In this document: positions 9,813-19,202 of the stretch, piece after piece
Layout of the letters: each line of letters begins with the position of its first letter
How positions within the stretch are numbered: the stretch's first letter is position 1
From: Halohasta litchfieldiae
Lineage (GTDB): Archaea > Halobacteriota > Halobacteria > Halobacteriales > Haloferacaceae
Direction: 5' to 3'
Assembly: GCF_002788215.1 (NCBI RefSeq)
Contig: NZ_CP024845.1
Coordinates: 1,302,001 to 1,366,000 of the forward strand
Length of the DNA: 64,000 nt
Notes under the pieces: generated by a model
Told to the model about the DNA's origin: nothing
Seen by the model: only the letters and a program-made list of their open reading frames with translations
Databases searched by the model: none
Made by a program: the position numbers and the translations under genes

Positions 9813-9813
9813 A

Positions 9814-10806
9814 CTACCACCATCGCTTGAACGAATCGTACTCTTCGCCAGTGAGAAGATGTTTCTTCAGTTTGTAGGCTTCCAGCCGAAGCAGATACTG
9901 GTAGCTAACCTTCCGATTCAGTTCTGGATGGTCGACCGTTCTCTCAAGTGCCTCTTCAAACGTCTTTGTGTATGTTTTTCGCCCGCTCTCGTTTAGGAGA
10001 CACGACCCGAGTTCGGTCTCGAAGTCAGAACTGGATATCTGCTGTCGGTTCACGAGACGGAACAGCACTCGATCAGCGAGTAACGGTTTGAAGAGATCTG
10101 CGAGATCAAGTGACAACGAGTATCGGCGTTCTCCGGGCTCATGCAGATAGCTGATCGTCGGATCCAAAGCGGTTGCTCTGATTGCCGAAACACAGTTGGC
10201 ATACACCAGTGAGTTACCGAACGAAATAAGACTGTTAATTTCGTTCGGCGGCGGATTATATTCTCGGCGGGCAAGCTGGAACTCACTCGGCAGGATTTCA
10301 TTGAAGCTCCGGTAGTAGGCCTTTCTAGCGGTCGCCTCGATTCCCATCAACTCGTCAATCGGGAGACTCGTGTCGACACGCCCTGCTGCAGTTTCCAGAT
10401 CACTGATTTCAGTTTCGAGATCGTGGTCGCGGCCATTGTAGTAGACCACGTTTGTCCGCATATTGTGAATGCTTCCACGGATGATTGCGGCCGCAAGCTG
10501 GCGTCTGTGCTGTGTGTCTTCGTAGGCCCGAACCTGCTCGACAACCGTCTTGCCGGAGGTCTGGCCGCGCTTGGGCATCACGGAGCCGCTGTAATAATCC
10601 TCCCAGCCAAAGACATGGAGTGCAACGGTATGTTCGTTACAGAACGACATCAATCGAGTGTTGAAATCGATTTGGCCATGCAGAAAGAACGCCTCAGCGT
10701 TCTCGATTGGAATGTATTTTTTCTCGTCGTCCTCAGTAACGAGTCTAAGGGTGTCGTCGTTGCGTTCGAGTCGGCCGTCGGAAAACACGTGGTAGTTTCT
10801 ATCCAT
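9814..10806 (-). CDS. cas1: CRISPR-associated endonuclease Cas1
   Basis: Cas1 is the integrase that inserts new spacers next to the leader, acting as a Cas1-Cas2 complex. The 330-residue protein starts MDRNYHVFSDGRLERNDDTL. The metal-binding residues are recognisable: Glu in MGIEATARKAYY, His in YLHEPGERRYSL and Asp in SLDLADLF. I chose ATG 10806, which begins 2 bases after the cas4 stop. A GTG at 10818 in the same frame would add MVLT and overlap cas4, but the family usually starts at the MxRNYHVFSDG motif. The neighbours cas4 and cas2 complete the adaptation module. Confidence 0.97.
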   Translation of the reverse strand: MDRNYHVFSDGRLERNDDTLRLVTEDDEKKYIPIENAEAFFLHGQIDFNTRLMSFCNEHTVALHVFGWEDYYSGSVMPKRGQTSGKTVVEQVRAYEDTQHRRQLAAAIIRGSIHNMRTNVVYYNGRDHDLETEISDLETAAGRVDTSLPIDELMGIEATARKAYYRSFNEILPSEFQLARREYNPPPNEINSLISFGNSLVYANCVSAIRATALDPTISYLHEPGERRYSLSLDLADLFKPLLADRVLFRLVNRQQISSSDFETELGSCLLNESGRKTYTKTFEEALERTVDHPELNRKVSYQYLLRLEAYKLKKHLLTGEEYDSFKRWW

Positions 10807-10808
10807 TG

Positions 10809-11357
10809 TCAACACCAACAGAAGTCGTGGTATGCACAGGAGTCACAGAACGGCTTTTCCTCAGCCGGTGGCGGCGATGACTGGGTGATTATGCTGTGAA
10901 TCCCTCGAACCGCTGCTTCGACTTTTTCGACGCGCTCGTCAGTTAGTTCAACTGGCTCTCGATTTCGTTCTCGGGGATGGGCGAGGACGCCATCGCGCTG
11001 AACATCTGCAACGCGGTCGAGATACCAGAGGTAGTACGACAGCTGCATCTCAGCGGGCTCGGTGAGTGCCGAGGAAGGTTTAATTTCAACGACGCGACCG
11101 TCATCCAAGAGATCCAGCGAGATCATACCCAAATGAAGGTTCTCGCGCTTGTCGCTGTAGGCTGTCTCGTCGACTCGTGTCCCACGAACGACAGTCGCGT
11201 TCTCACGGTTTATTTCGAGATTCCGGCTTTCGAACCAGAGTTCTCGCTTGCAGACGTGGTAGTACTGCATCATCACGCCCGTCACGCGGAAGGGATCGTC
11301 GACTGGTTCGCCACGGGCGGTTGCGAGGAGGCGGCCGACTGGGTCCGAGTCGGTCAC
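10809..11357 (-). CDS. cas4: CRISPR-associated protein Cas4
   Basis: Cas4 is an iron-sulphur RecB-like nuclease that trims prespacers and selects the PAM during adaptation. This 182-residue protein has the expected cysteines. One is near the N-terminus in YYHVCKRELWF. Three or four more form the C-terminal cluster in CDSCAYHDFCWC. The nuclease core residues lie around GMISLDLLDDGRVVEIKPSS, with the Asp followed by the E-x-K pair. Its start overlaps the end of cas3 by 4 bases (ATGA), which indicates translational coupling. The length is normal for type I-B Cas4. Confidence 0.96.
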   Translation of the reverse strand: MTDSDPVGRLLATARGEPVDDPFRVTGVMMQYYHVCKRELWFESRNLEINRENATVVRGTRVDETAYSDKRENLHLGMISLDLLDDGRVVEIKPSSALTEPAEMQLSYYLWYLDRVADVQRDGVLAHPRERNREPVELTDERVEKVEAAVRGIHSIITQSSPPPAEEKPFCDSCAYHDFCWC

Positions 11358-13975
11358 AGTATCCGCCTCTCAGCAGTGCTATCAGGTATCACGAACCCGG
11401 TACTCTCGTTAAAATACTGGCCGAGACCGTGTTCCCGAATGTCGAGACACAATACATCGGAATCCGAGTGGATCGGATTCAACTGTCCGAGTTTCTCAGT
11501 TTTGTCCGACTCGCCTCGATATACTGGAATCGATACTCTCGTCTCTTTGAGTTCGTCCATCAGTCGACGAACCTGGTCGAAATCGTAGTTTCGCCACGCT
11601 TCTCGGACGTTCTCAACGCGAGTTCGTTCGGCATTGGTTCGACAAATAACAATGTCGACAGCATTTCGCTGATCAATAAGCGACAACTCCGCCAGTTTGT
11701 CTCCTCTCGCGTCGTCGACATACTCCGCGTATGCCGCTTTGCCAACGTCCTTCTGCTCGTGGAGTGTCTTATAATACTGCTTGACTGCTGTTCGAGCAAC
11801 AGCTCTTTCCGACAGCACAGATTCTTCACCACGAACGGAATCGAGCGTCTCGGCCGCCACCGGAAGCAGTGTCGCACCGCGATTGTACACTGCCTCTGCA
11901 GGTGTTTTTTGTTGTTCGTCAGGAACGTCGAGCCACCAAACCGTAACGTGGCCTCGGTCCCGCTCGAACGACCGATTACAGCGTCCGGCCGCCTGCACGA
12001 TGCTATCGATGGGGGCCAGATCCCGGTAGACTCGGTCGAAACTAATGTCGACACCAGCCTCGACGAGCTGTGTCGAGACAGCCAGCAGGCCATGCCCACG
12101 CTTTGTGAGTTCTTTTGCCGTTTCGATCAGCATAAGTCGATCTACCGGCCGAAGTCGTGTCGAAAGGTGGAGTACTGATTGGTCGCCGCTGTCCACGATC
12201 TCGGCTGCCAGTTCAGTTGGATCGAGGTCGGCTGTTGTCTCGACGGTTTCGAGTGCGTTTGCATAGACCTCACCCACGCTCAGGAGCGACGCTTCGAGAT
12301 CAGTAGCGTGATCGAACAGAGTCCTCGCGCTATCGATTGTGTTGCAGACTGCGAGTGTCGACTCACCGGACTCGACAGCGTTGTGAAGCTCGGTGGCTGC
12401 GTCGGCGTACGATTTCGGCCCTTCTTGGGCGTCGATATACCGCTCGGTCGACCGGTCGAGTTCGTACTGGACGCGGGCTGTCGTCTCGAAGTATACGTCG
12501 GGATCGTCGACCAGTTCCGTCGCTTCGTCGAACAGTTGGGGTTGGGTAGCAGTCATGGCGATCACTGTCGCATCGTACTGCTCGGTCAGCATCTCGATGA
12601 GGCGAGGAACGAGCTTCCACCAGTCGAGCGGGAGGCTCTGTGGTTCATCGAGGATCACCACACTATCGCGAAGAGCTGGTAGCTTCATCGACTGTGTGTT
12701 CGCTGGTCCGGCGAGACTCTCGAATAGTTGGACGAAGGTTGTTACCGTCAATCCGGCCCGCCATCCTTCTGCGAGCATCCCAGCAACGTCGTCGTTTCTG
12801 TCGGCTTTGTCGACATCCTCATCGGTCTCGTCGACGATTGTGGTCTCCGAGAGGTGGTGGTGGGCCGTCAGCAGCCGACCAAGCGTGTCCGTCTCATAGA
12901 TCTCTTCGAGTTCGTCGACGACCTGATCAATAATACTCGTAAACGGTAGCGCGTAAATCACCCGTTGGCCGCCGAGTTCGTCACGAATCGTCTGGGCGGC
13001 CGACAGTCCGGACAGTGTTTTTCCCATGCCTGTCGGTAGCGTCAGTGTCGCAACCCCACCACCGGACTCGGCGAATGCCGCGGCGTTTTCAACAATAGTC
13101 GACCGGGCACGTGACCGGTAGTAGTTCAGTTGTTCCGTTCGACTTCCATCCGGATCAGCAGGCGACGACGATTCGAGATCGTCGACGTACTCATCCAACA
13201 CCTGCAATGCGGGTTGCTCCGCCTCGTAGGGTGAGTGTTCGGTTCCTGTAGCCTCGCTTCGGCTTGCGGCACTCGTCTTATCTGCGAGCACGAGCGACCC
13301 CCAACATTCGAGAACCAGTCCGTAACAGGAGTCGGACAACGAGTCTCGACTGATCGTTGCTCCGCTTCCGACCGTCTCGACGGCCGAAGCAATCTCGTCG
13401 AGCAGCCCATCGGTAAACGATGTTCGAAACGACTCCCATGAACCCGCCTTGTTGGTCGCCTTGTCAAACAGTTTGGTTGCAAGTTCCGGAACATGGGTCT
13501 CGATATCCGCCAACTGTTCTGCAATTGCCGTCTGCTGTCGTTCAGCACTATTGAACGAACCGGCTGAGACGTTTTTGCGACGGTACGAACGGTCGTGAAT
13601 GTATTTTACGACATCCGTGAGTTGACCGTGGTGTTTGGCGACCGCAACGAAACCCGCCAAACAGGTCTCGGTTTCGAACCCCTGAGCATCAAGCGCGTAG
13701 TAGGCCGCAAACGAGCCGACTGGTGCATGGTATCGGTACTCTTTGAAATCCGGCTCTGTCGAATGGAGCAAATACTCTTGGAAGAACGTCGTCGCTTTAC
13801 CGAAGTCGTGTACGTACGCGAGTATCTCGACGACATCCGGAAGCGACTCTCCGTCGGGTGTTTCGGCGTCGACAGGAACGATTTCTCGGACGCGGCGGGC
13901 AACATCTTCGAGATGGTCGACCAGTTCGACACCGTCATGGCCGTTCTCCGGTGGATGAGAGTACCGACTGGCCAT
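11354..13975 (-). CDS. cas3: CRISPR-associated helicase-nuclease Cas3 (type I-B)
   Basis: Cas3 degrades the target DNA after Cascade binding. The 873-residue protein has an N-terminal HD nuclease domain: VDHLEDVARR supplies the first His and AYVHDFGKATTFFQ the HD pair. A superfamily 2 helicase follows. Walker A is LPTGMGKTLSGL near residue 310, the DExx motif reads VILDEPQSLPLDWW, SAT-like residues occur in AMTATQPQLF, and motif VI is IVQAAGRCNRSFERD. It starts with an ATG that shares one base with the cas5 stop (TGATG). HD and helicase are on one chain, as usual for haloarchaeal type I-B systems. Confidence 0.96.
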   Translation of the reverse strand: MASRYSHPPENGHDGVELVDHLEDVARRVREIVPVDAETPDGESLPDVVEILAYVHDFGKATTFFQEYLLHSTEPDFKEYRYHAPVGSFAAYYALDAQGFETETCLAGFVAVAKHHGQLTDVVKYIHDRSYRRKNVSAGSFNSAERQQTAIAEQLADIETHVPELATKLFDKATNKAGSWESFRTSFTDGLLDEIASAVETVGSGATISRDSLSDSCYGLVLECWGSLVLADKTSAASRSEATGTEHSPYEAEQPALQVLDEYVDDLESSSPADPDGSRTEQLNYYRSRARSTIVENAAAFAESGGGVATLTLPTGMGKTLSGLSAAQTIRDELGGQRVIYALPFTSIIDQVVDELEEIYETDTLGRLLTAHHHLSETTIVDETDEDVDKADRNDDVAGMLAEGWRAGLTVTTFVQLFESLAGPANTQSMKLPALRDSVVILDEPQSLPLDWWKLVPRLIEMLTEQYDATVIAMTATQPQLFDEATELVDDPDVYFETTARVQYELDRSTERYIDAQEGPKSYADAATELHNAVESGESTLAVCNTIDSARTLFDHATDLEASLLSVGEVYANALETVETTADLDPTELAAEIVDSGDQSVLHLSTRLRPVDRLMLIETAKELTKRGHGLLAVSTQLVEAGVDISFDRVYRDLAPIDSIVQAAGRCNRSFERDRGHVTVWWLDVPDEQQKTPAEAVYNRGATLLPVAAETLDSVRGEESVLSERAVARTAVKQYYKTLHEQKDVGKAAYAEYVDDARGDKLAELSLIDQRNAVDIVICRTNAERTRVENVREAWRNYDFDQVRRLMDELKETRVSIPVYRGESDKTEKLGQLNPIHSDSDVLCLDIREHGLGQYFNESTGFVIPDSTAERRIL

Positions 13976-14772
13976 CAGACGAACACCACGGTCCGCCCGT
14001 CGACACGAGCAGTCTCTATATCGGCAACCGTCAGTGGGTTCGCATCCGGATTGTACGCGTAGGTCGTGAATCCGGTTGTCGTCCGGCCACCGGAATCTGC
14101 CCGCATAAACGCCGGTGATTCTTCGATCTGACAGCGTGTGCCCGCATCGAGAACGATATCGTCGACCGCGTTCGGAACTGCTGAATCGACTGCTACAGAC
14201 TCACCCTGTGGTCCTGCGTCGACATCGAATTCCCCGTGATACTTGATTTCCGCGAGATGCTCGGAGAGGCCGAGGCTTGGGACATAGTGTGATTTCCCTG
14301 CCGTGAGCATTTCTCGGAGTTCAGTATACCACTCGTCGTCCGACAGCGAGATATCAATACGGTAGGCTGGCTCGACCAGTACTTCGTAGTTGTGCTGTTG
14401 CCGGAGTGTCGTCGGATCGGGGAGTTTCACGCTGATTTTTCCCCGTCCGTTGAGTGATTGGAGATTGCCGCTCGCCGTCGATAGCGTGTTCATCGGCATA
14501 TTGATCGTCCGGATCTCACAGACCGGTTCGATGGCGACTGCTGACTCCTCGGGGGCGAACAGATCGTAGTAGCCGTCCCGCTCGATGCCGACAACGGCGG
14601 CCAGCAGGCCAGCGACGGTCGTCCGTGGGATGATTCGGTAGGTCTGTTTGACGATATTGCCCTCGATCCGCCGGAAATGTCCCCATGGACCACGGATGGT
14701 AAACGAGAGACAGCGCTTCGGGCGCGAACCATCACTCTCGGTCGACCACTCGCCCAACGATTGCTGTCCCAT
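13975..14772 (-). CDS. cas5: CRISPR-associated protein Cas5 (type I-B)
   Basis: Cas5 is the Cascade subunit that caps the 5' handle of the crRNA. The 265-residue protein has the family's N-terminal RAMP strand and glycine turn in RCLSFTIRGPWGHFRR. The conserved helix follows (TVAGLLAAVVGIERDGYYDLF). A later RAMP region includes VPSLGLSEHLAEIKYHG. It begins 2 bases after the cas7 stop and overlaps cas3 by one base. The start at 14772 gives MGQQSLGEW before the RAMP domain. This is a normal-length I-B (Hmari-type) member with no sign of damage. Confidence 0.94.
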   Translation of the reverse strand: MGQQSLGEWSTESDGSRPKRCLSFTIRGPWGHFRRIEGNIVKQTYRIIPRTTVAGLLAAVVGIERDGYYDLFAPEESAVAIEPVCEIRTINMPMNTLSTASGNLQSLNGRGKISVKLPDPTTLRQQHNYEVLVEPAYRIDISLSDDEWYTELREMLTAGKSHYVPSLGLSEHLAEIKYHGEFDVDAGPQGESVAVDSAVPNAVDDIVLDAGTRCQIEESPAFMRADSGGRTTTGFTTYAYNPDANPLTVADIETARVDGRTVVFV

Positions 14773-14774
14773 CG

Positions 14775-15857
14775 TTAGGCAGTGTCGCCGTCGGTCGGAA
14801 GCGTTGCGGTGTGTTCGTTGTATACATCGACGATCTCGACGATGTCCGCTCCGAGTGCCTCACGGAGTGCATCGTAGAGAACGTCAGGTCCACCGGATTC
14901 GTCGCCAGCAGAGAGATCCAACACATCACTGACGACGACTCTAACGCGCTTGATCTGGTCGCTCGCGTTTTCGAGCCGGTCGACGAATCCCTCTACGTCG
15001 AGTGTCAGATCTCGAACTGTCCGCAGCTCTTCGTCGGCTTTCGAGTTGTCGGGGTCGAGTTCGAGATCCCTATCGAGGCCGCCGAGATGGAAACTCTCGT
15101 CGGCGTACTCGACGCGGCAATAAAGCCGTGGCTCTTGGCCAACTTTGCTTCGGCTGATCGTCTGATTTTTGATCGACCGCCAGCAGAGCGTATCGAGTCG
15201 TTCGACATCGCTCGTGGTGAGTTTGGTATCCTCGGCACCGTGTTCGTCGACGAGTCCGTGGAACCGAATCAGCCCGTACTGTATCCGGTGGTCGTCGAGA
15301 TCGAACCCACCCTGCTGTTTGTTTTCCTGCGTTGCGATCACGCTTGTCAGGCTGTCGTACTCCTCGTTTTCGTTGACCGCGTGGATCGATTTGCCGGGCG
15401 AGAACTGCACCGGACCTGTGAAGTGATCCGGCAGATGTTTCGCGTAGGCATCGTCTGTGTTGACCGACATCGTCGCACCGAAATAGCGCACGTCGACGCT
15501 GTTGTCGAGGAACTCGCCGAACACGTCCTCGCGGAACTGGTCGGCTTCCTCGTCGTCCTTGAGATCGTAGTCATCGTAGTCGACGGCTTTGAGTCGATCT
15601 TCGAGCAGTTCACCGCGGGTGAACTGGTTACCCTCTTCTTGGACGTTGCGGATGTAGACGCCGTGGCCGTCGTCATCGAGCTGGTCGCGGAGATACCGTT
15701 TCAGTCGAACATCGGTGACGATAGCCTGCTGGGTTTGTGGATCGATTCGTGGGCGATTTGAGCCACTGAGTGGATTCCCATTCGGGTTGGCGTCGACGGC
15801 GTCGTACAGAAAGACGATTTCTGAGCGGTTCGTCACGGTGTCGATAGTGTCGGACAT
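14775..15857 (-). CDS. cas7: CRISPR-associated protein Cas7 (Csh2, type I-B)
   Basis: Cas7 is the backbone subunit that polymerises along the crRNA spacer in Cascade. The 360-residue protein starts with the family signature NRSEIVFLYDAVDANPNGNP, followed by DPQTQQAIVTDVRLKRYLRD. Further conserved parts are YFGATMSVNTDDAYAKHLPD, TGPVQFSPGKSIHAVN and the region around HRIQYGLIRFHGLVDE. It lies 1 base downstream of cas8b and 2 bases upstream of cas5, so the effector subunits are tightly coupled. The length is normal for the Csh2 branch. Confidence 0.96.
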   Translation of the reverse strand: MSDTIDTVTNRSEIVFLYDAVDANPNGNPLSGSNRPRIDPQTQQAIVTDVRLKRYLRDQLDDDGHGVYIRNVQEEGNQFTRGELLEDRLKAVDYDDYDLKDDEEADQFREDVFGEFLDNSVDVRYFGATMSVNTDDAYAKHLPDHFTGPVQFSPGKSIHAVNENEEYDSLTSVIATQENKQQGGFDLDDHRIQYGLIRFHGLVDEHGAEDTKLTTSDVERLDTLCWRSIKNQTISRSKVGQEPRLYCRVEYADESFHLGGLDRDLELDPDNSKADEELRTVRDLTLDVEGFVDRLENASDQIKRVRVVVSDVLDLSAGDESGGPDVLYDALREALGADIVEIVDVYNEHTATLPTDGDTA

Positions 15858-15858
15858 A

Positions 15859-18018
15859 TTAGTGTTCCTCCTCGGTTTCGGCTGGGTCGTCTGCGTCGCT
15901 ATCCGTCTGGTTCCAATCTGGGTGGTCGTTCATTCCGTAAGTTACGCCAAGGGCGTAGTAGAAGCGGAGGTCGTCAGTGTCGATCTCCCAGTCGTCGGGA
16001 TCTGGATCGAGAATCGTCTCGCGAAGTCGTTCAACGATGTGTTCGGCCTTCGTTCCAGGATAGATCCCGCTCTGTTTCTTTTCTTTTCGTGTATAGGTCA
16101 GCGTCTTGGCGACCGTCTCCTGAGTGACCTTTTTAATACGTGACCGGGTGATCGACTTGACCGGATACTGGTCGACGAGCGTCGTCGAGCGGTTCTCGCT
16201 GTACTCCTGATAGCTCCCGATATCGCCGACAAGCGCGCCTAGGAGGAACGCCCCACGGCGCTCGCTAGAGACCGATTCGGGATCATCGTCGTGGTCTGGC
16301 GACAGCGCGGGTGTGTCATTGATGAACGATTCGAGTTTCGGTTCGGCGGGGTGGCCCCCATCTGCGGCAAAATGATTGTCCATTGTATGTCTCTCGTAGC
16401 TCGGTTCGTAGGTGATCGGTTCTTTACTCGAGTCGGTTGTTTTCAACAGATCAAGGTCGTCGGCGTCGGCCAGCGCACAGAGTTGAGCGAACTGGCTGGC
16501 GACCAGAAACGCTGGAAAGCCCTCGTGGTCGTCCTCGTCGGTCTGGTCGTCGATGATTCGGTCGACGTACTCTCCAAGTAGGACATCGACGCTGATTGCA
16601 TCGCCACTCAGCACGCTGACGAGCGCCTCGATCCGTGGATCGTCGGCGTCCGCAGCGTCATCGTCGCGCTCGGCGAACGTCTGATAAAAGTACCAGCCAG
16701 TTGCGACAGCGTGGAGCTGCTCATCGCTCCCGGAGAGTAGCCCCCACTTCTCGTTTGTCGGTAATGGTGCAGTCCACTCTGTACTGGTGTTGAACACAGA
16801 GACGGTCTCGACAAATCGGTTGTGTGTGAACGCGAGTTCCTTTGGATAGTGGAGTCGACCGTTCAGCGTCTCACCGAATACGTCATACCGGGACATCTGA
16901 TGCGGCATGACTGCTGAGACATAGAACCGGAATCGCTGATCAGCAAGGTCCTGTTCTCGCTGGTCGATATGCGCTTGTTCGATAGGCGTTGTGTCGCCGC
17001 CGTCTTCGACAACCCTGTACAGTAGGCCATACAGTTGATACACCGTTTCGGGGGTCAGCCGACCAAACACGTATGGTAGATAGTACACTTTCGCGCCGAA
17101 GGTTCGATAGGTACAGGCTTCGACGAACGTCTCGGCGTTCATCACCGTGATCGCGGCGTCCTCCGAAATCGGGTGGGAGCGCCACGCGTTTTCTATGTCG
17201 AGGCCGGGGAACTTCTCAAGCTGTTTGCCGAGGAAGTAATTCTGTGGGTCCTCGGACGTGCCGACCGTCCGAGCAGGTCGACCGGTGACGAGGTCTGTCG
17301 CGTCGCCAGATGAGTCCTTGGCCTTGTTTTTGGTGACAAGCTTTGAGAGCTTCCGCTGGCGCATCGCCTCACGGAACACGTCAATATCTCCAGGCCATTG
17401 GTAGTCGCCGTCAGACTCAGTTTTTATTTGTACTGTCAGCAGCGATGTCGCCGATTCGCCACCAAGCTTCCGCGTGAGTGTCTCCTCGATTGTTTCGAGC
17501 GCCGTCTCATTATCACCGATTTCGGCAAGCCGGTCAATAATCCAGCCATCCGGATGTTCGTCGGCTGTCTCGGTTACTACATCATCAGTGGCCCATTTGG
17601 TCAACCGTTCTTTAGCGTACCGAGCCAACTTCTCGGGGTCGCTATTTCGCCCAGCCTGGTGGGTCACGCTGTGGTCAATCCCCCGAGCTGCCGGATACTT
17701 ACAGTGACCGACCTGCTGAATCAGGTCTTTGGTGTATCTCCTCACTTGAACGGGGCCGATATCGTCGTCGGCCAGCTGTGGCTCTTCACCAGAAACATCG
17801 ACCCGGACGACGATCAGGCTGTCATCAGTGTCGACAAGATCACCGGCTGCATCGGGTGTGAGATACGGGGCGTACTCGCCGCCGCCTGTCGTGGCGAGTG
17901 TGTAGAGTTTCCCGTAGAGGTACTGGAGATCCCGGAGTGATCCGATAGGTGAGTCGGGTAGCTCCTCGGCCAGTTCGTCTTCGGGATAGGACTCGCGGAA
18001 TGCCTCAGGCGAAAGCAT
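15859..18018 (-). CDS. cas8b: CRISPR-associated protein Cas8b (large Cascade subunit)
   Basis: Cas8b is the large subunit of type I-B Cascade, which recognises the PAM and helps recruit Cas3. The 719-residue protein matches the haloarchaeal family in length, genomic position and several patterns, such as IGSLRDLQYLYGKLYTLATT near the N-terminus and LPYVFGRLTPETVYQLYGLL in the middle. The C-terminal part has RSRIKKVTQETVAKTLTYTR and FYYALGVTYGMNDHPDW. It is a low-conservation family, so position between cas6 and cas7 is part of the evidence. Its start overlaps the cas6 end by 14 bases, again suggesting coupled translation. Confidence 0.93.
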   Translation of the reverse strand: MLSPEAFRESYPEDELAEELPDSPIGSLRDLQYLYGKLYTLATTGGGEYAPYLTPDAAGDLVDTDDSLIVVRVDVSGEEPQLADDDIGPVQVRRYTKDLIQQVGHCKYPAARGIDHSVTHQAGRNSDPEKLARYAKERLTKWATDDVVTETADEHPDGWIIDRLAEIGDNETALETIEETLTRKLGGESATSLLTVQIKTESDGDYQWPGDIDVFREAMRQRKLSKLVTKNKAKDSSGDATDLVTGRPARTVGTSEDPQNYFLGKQLEKFPGLDIENAWRSHPISEDAAITVMNAETFVEACTYRTFGAKVYYLPYVFGRLTPETVYQLYGLLYRVVEDGGDTTPIEQAHIDQREQDLADQRFRFYVSAVMPHQMSRYDVFGETLNGRLHYPKELAFTHNRFVETVSVFNTSTEWTAPLPTNEKWGLLSGSDEQLHAVATGWYFYQTFAERDDDAADADDPRIEALVSVLSGDAISVDVLLGEYVDRIIDDQTDEDDHEGFPAFLVASQFAQLCALADADDLDLLKTTDSSKEPITYEPSYERHTMDNHFAADGGHPAEPKLESFINDTPALSPDHDDDPESVSSERRGAFLLGALVGDIGSYQEYSENRSTTLVDQYPVKSITRSRIKKVTQETVAKTLTYTRKEKKQSGIYPGTKAEHIVERLRETILDPDPDDWEIDTDDLRFYYALGVTYGMNDHPDWNQTDSDADDPAETEEEH

Positions 18019-18820
18019 CCCGCTCCTCCAGTTCGCTCTCGCCGGGTCGAGTCTTGTCGGTGATATTTATAAACCCGAGTCCCAACGAGTTTCGTTCGCC
18101 GAGCCCGCAGTCGAGTGCGAGATTCAGGTGTCGACGGTGATGGTCATTTCGAACGGTATAACTGAACTTCCACTTGCTCAAGACGTAGGTCATCTCCTGA
18201 CCTTCGGTCACCGTCACCGGAACGGCGAAGGTCTTGATAAGTTCGTAGCCGTCGAACAAGTCGCCGTCGACATCACTCGGTCCGGGCAAGTGATCGTGAG
18301 CATACAACTCGTGCTTCTGATCGAGGTTGGCCTCTACCTGTTTTCGAAGCGGCTTCGTTGTATGTTCAGGCTGCCAAAAGACGGCCGTATCGCCACCGGG
18401 ATGGTCGATTCCGTACTCTTCGCACCGCCACGGCGGTATCCGGACTAGCAGGCCGGTTCCGGATTCAATCGTCCCTCGTGTTCCGGGTTCTCCCACGTCG
18501 GGTTCGAGTGAGGTTACATCGTCGACGTGAAACGGCATCTCGCCGATATTGAGCTCCGGCTCCTCAAGTAGGTCCGCAGCGACGTTGGCGAGCAGTTCCT
18601 CGTCAGGAGAGGCAACTAGCAGTTTGCGGTCGTCACCCTCCTGCATATCATGTGGGGGGAACGGGTTAGAAAACGAGAACCCTGGTGGTTTACCCGAGTC
18701 GTGTCGCTCATCGTATTTGGTTCCTGATAGGGCACCCCAGAGTCGACCGCGGAGCTTGTCGTGGTAGTCATTTTGGTATACCGTGTCTGCACGTGCGGAT
18801 AGGTGAGCCATTACGCGCAC
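18005..18820 (-). CDS. cas6: CRISPR RNA endoribonuclease Cas6
   Basis: Cas6 cuts the pre-crRNA in each repeat, leaving the 8-nt handle. The 271-residue protein has the C-terminal glycine-rich loop LDCGLGERNSLGLGFINI, the RAMP hallmark, and an N-terminal region with His and Tyr residues (YQNDYHDKLRGRLWGAL) where the catalytic His is expected. The start is uncertain between GTG 18820 and ATG 18811. A Shine-Dalgarno-like GAGGTGA lies about 9 bases upstream of the GTG and favours it. This is the first gene of the operon, behind a TATA box near 18885. It must handle two repeat types that differ at three positions. Confidence 0.94.
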   Translation of the reverse strand: MRVMAHLSARADTVYQNDYHDKLRGRLWGALSGTKYDERHDSGKPPGFSFSNPFPPHDMQEGDDRKLLVASPDEELLANVAADLLEEPELNIGEMPFHVDDVTSLEPDVGEPGTRGTIESGTGLLVRIPPWRCEEYGIDHPGGDTAVFWQPEHTTKPLRKQVEANLDQKHELYAHDHLPGPSDVDGDLFDGYELIKTFAVPVTVTEGQEMTYVLSKWKFSYTVRNDHHRRHLNLALDCGLGERNSLGLGFINITDKTRPGESELEERDAFA

Positions 18821-18879
18821 TTACTGGACTCACCTCTGTGATTGGGGGATGTCATCCAATACTTAATACTCACAGACAG

Positions 18880-18890
18880 TATATAAAAGA
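18880..18890 (-). promoter_or_regulatory. TATA box of the cas operon
   Basis: Read on the minus strand the sequence is TCTTTTATATACTG, a good archaeal TATA element. It lies about 60 to 70 bases upstream of the cas6 start, predicting transcription start near 18860 and a 5' leader of about 40 bases that includes the GAGGTGA ribosome-binding site. No other TATA candidate of this quality lies between CRISPR array 2 and cas6, so it probably drives all eight cas genes. Read-through from array 2, on the same strand just upstream, is also possible. Confidence 0.6.
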
Positions 18891-18911
18891 ATGTAAAGCG
18901 CAGTGAAAGTA

Positions 18912-19202
18912 GAACGGACCCCACAAGCGTTCGTCTGAAACTGTCCTCGCACCATTTGGGAGGCGATAAGATATGAGCTTCAACCGCACAAGCGTTCGTC
19001 TGAAACAGTCTGGGAGTGGCTGATTCAAGGCACGAAGGGAATGCTTCAACCGCACAAGCGTTCGTCTGAAACCGGGAGAGAAGTCTTGGAGCGCATTGAG
19101 CAATGTTCGGCTTCAACCGCACAAGCGTTCGTCTGAAACCAGTCGCGACCGCCAACCGAGCGCAGCGCCAACGGCTTCAACCGCACAAGCGTTCGTCTGA
19201 AA
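18912..19202 (-). CRISPR. CRISPR array 2: five repeats, four spacers, leader lost
   Basis: Repeats start at 18912 (degenerate), 18977, 19043, 19110 and 19174; spacers are 34 to 37 nt. On the minus strand the 30-nt repeat begins GTTTCAGACGAAC and ends GTGCGGTTGAAGC. It differs from array 1 at three central positions. The repeat at 18912-18941 is degraded in the half that encodes the handle, as expected for the leader-distal end, so the leader lay above 19202. The last repeat lacks its final base where the IS5-family element begins at 19203, so the leader is gone or displaced. The array is close to cas6 and on the same strand. Confidence 0.95.
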
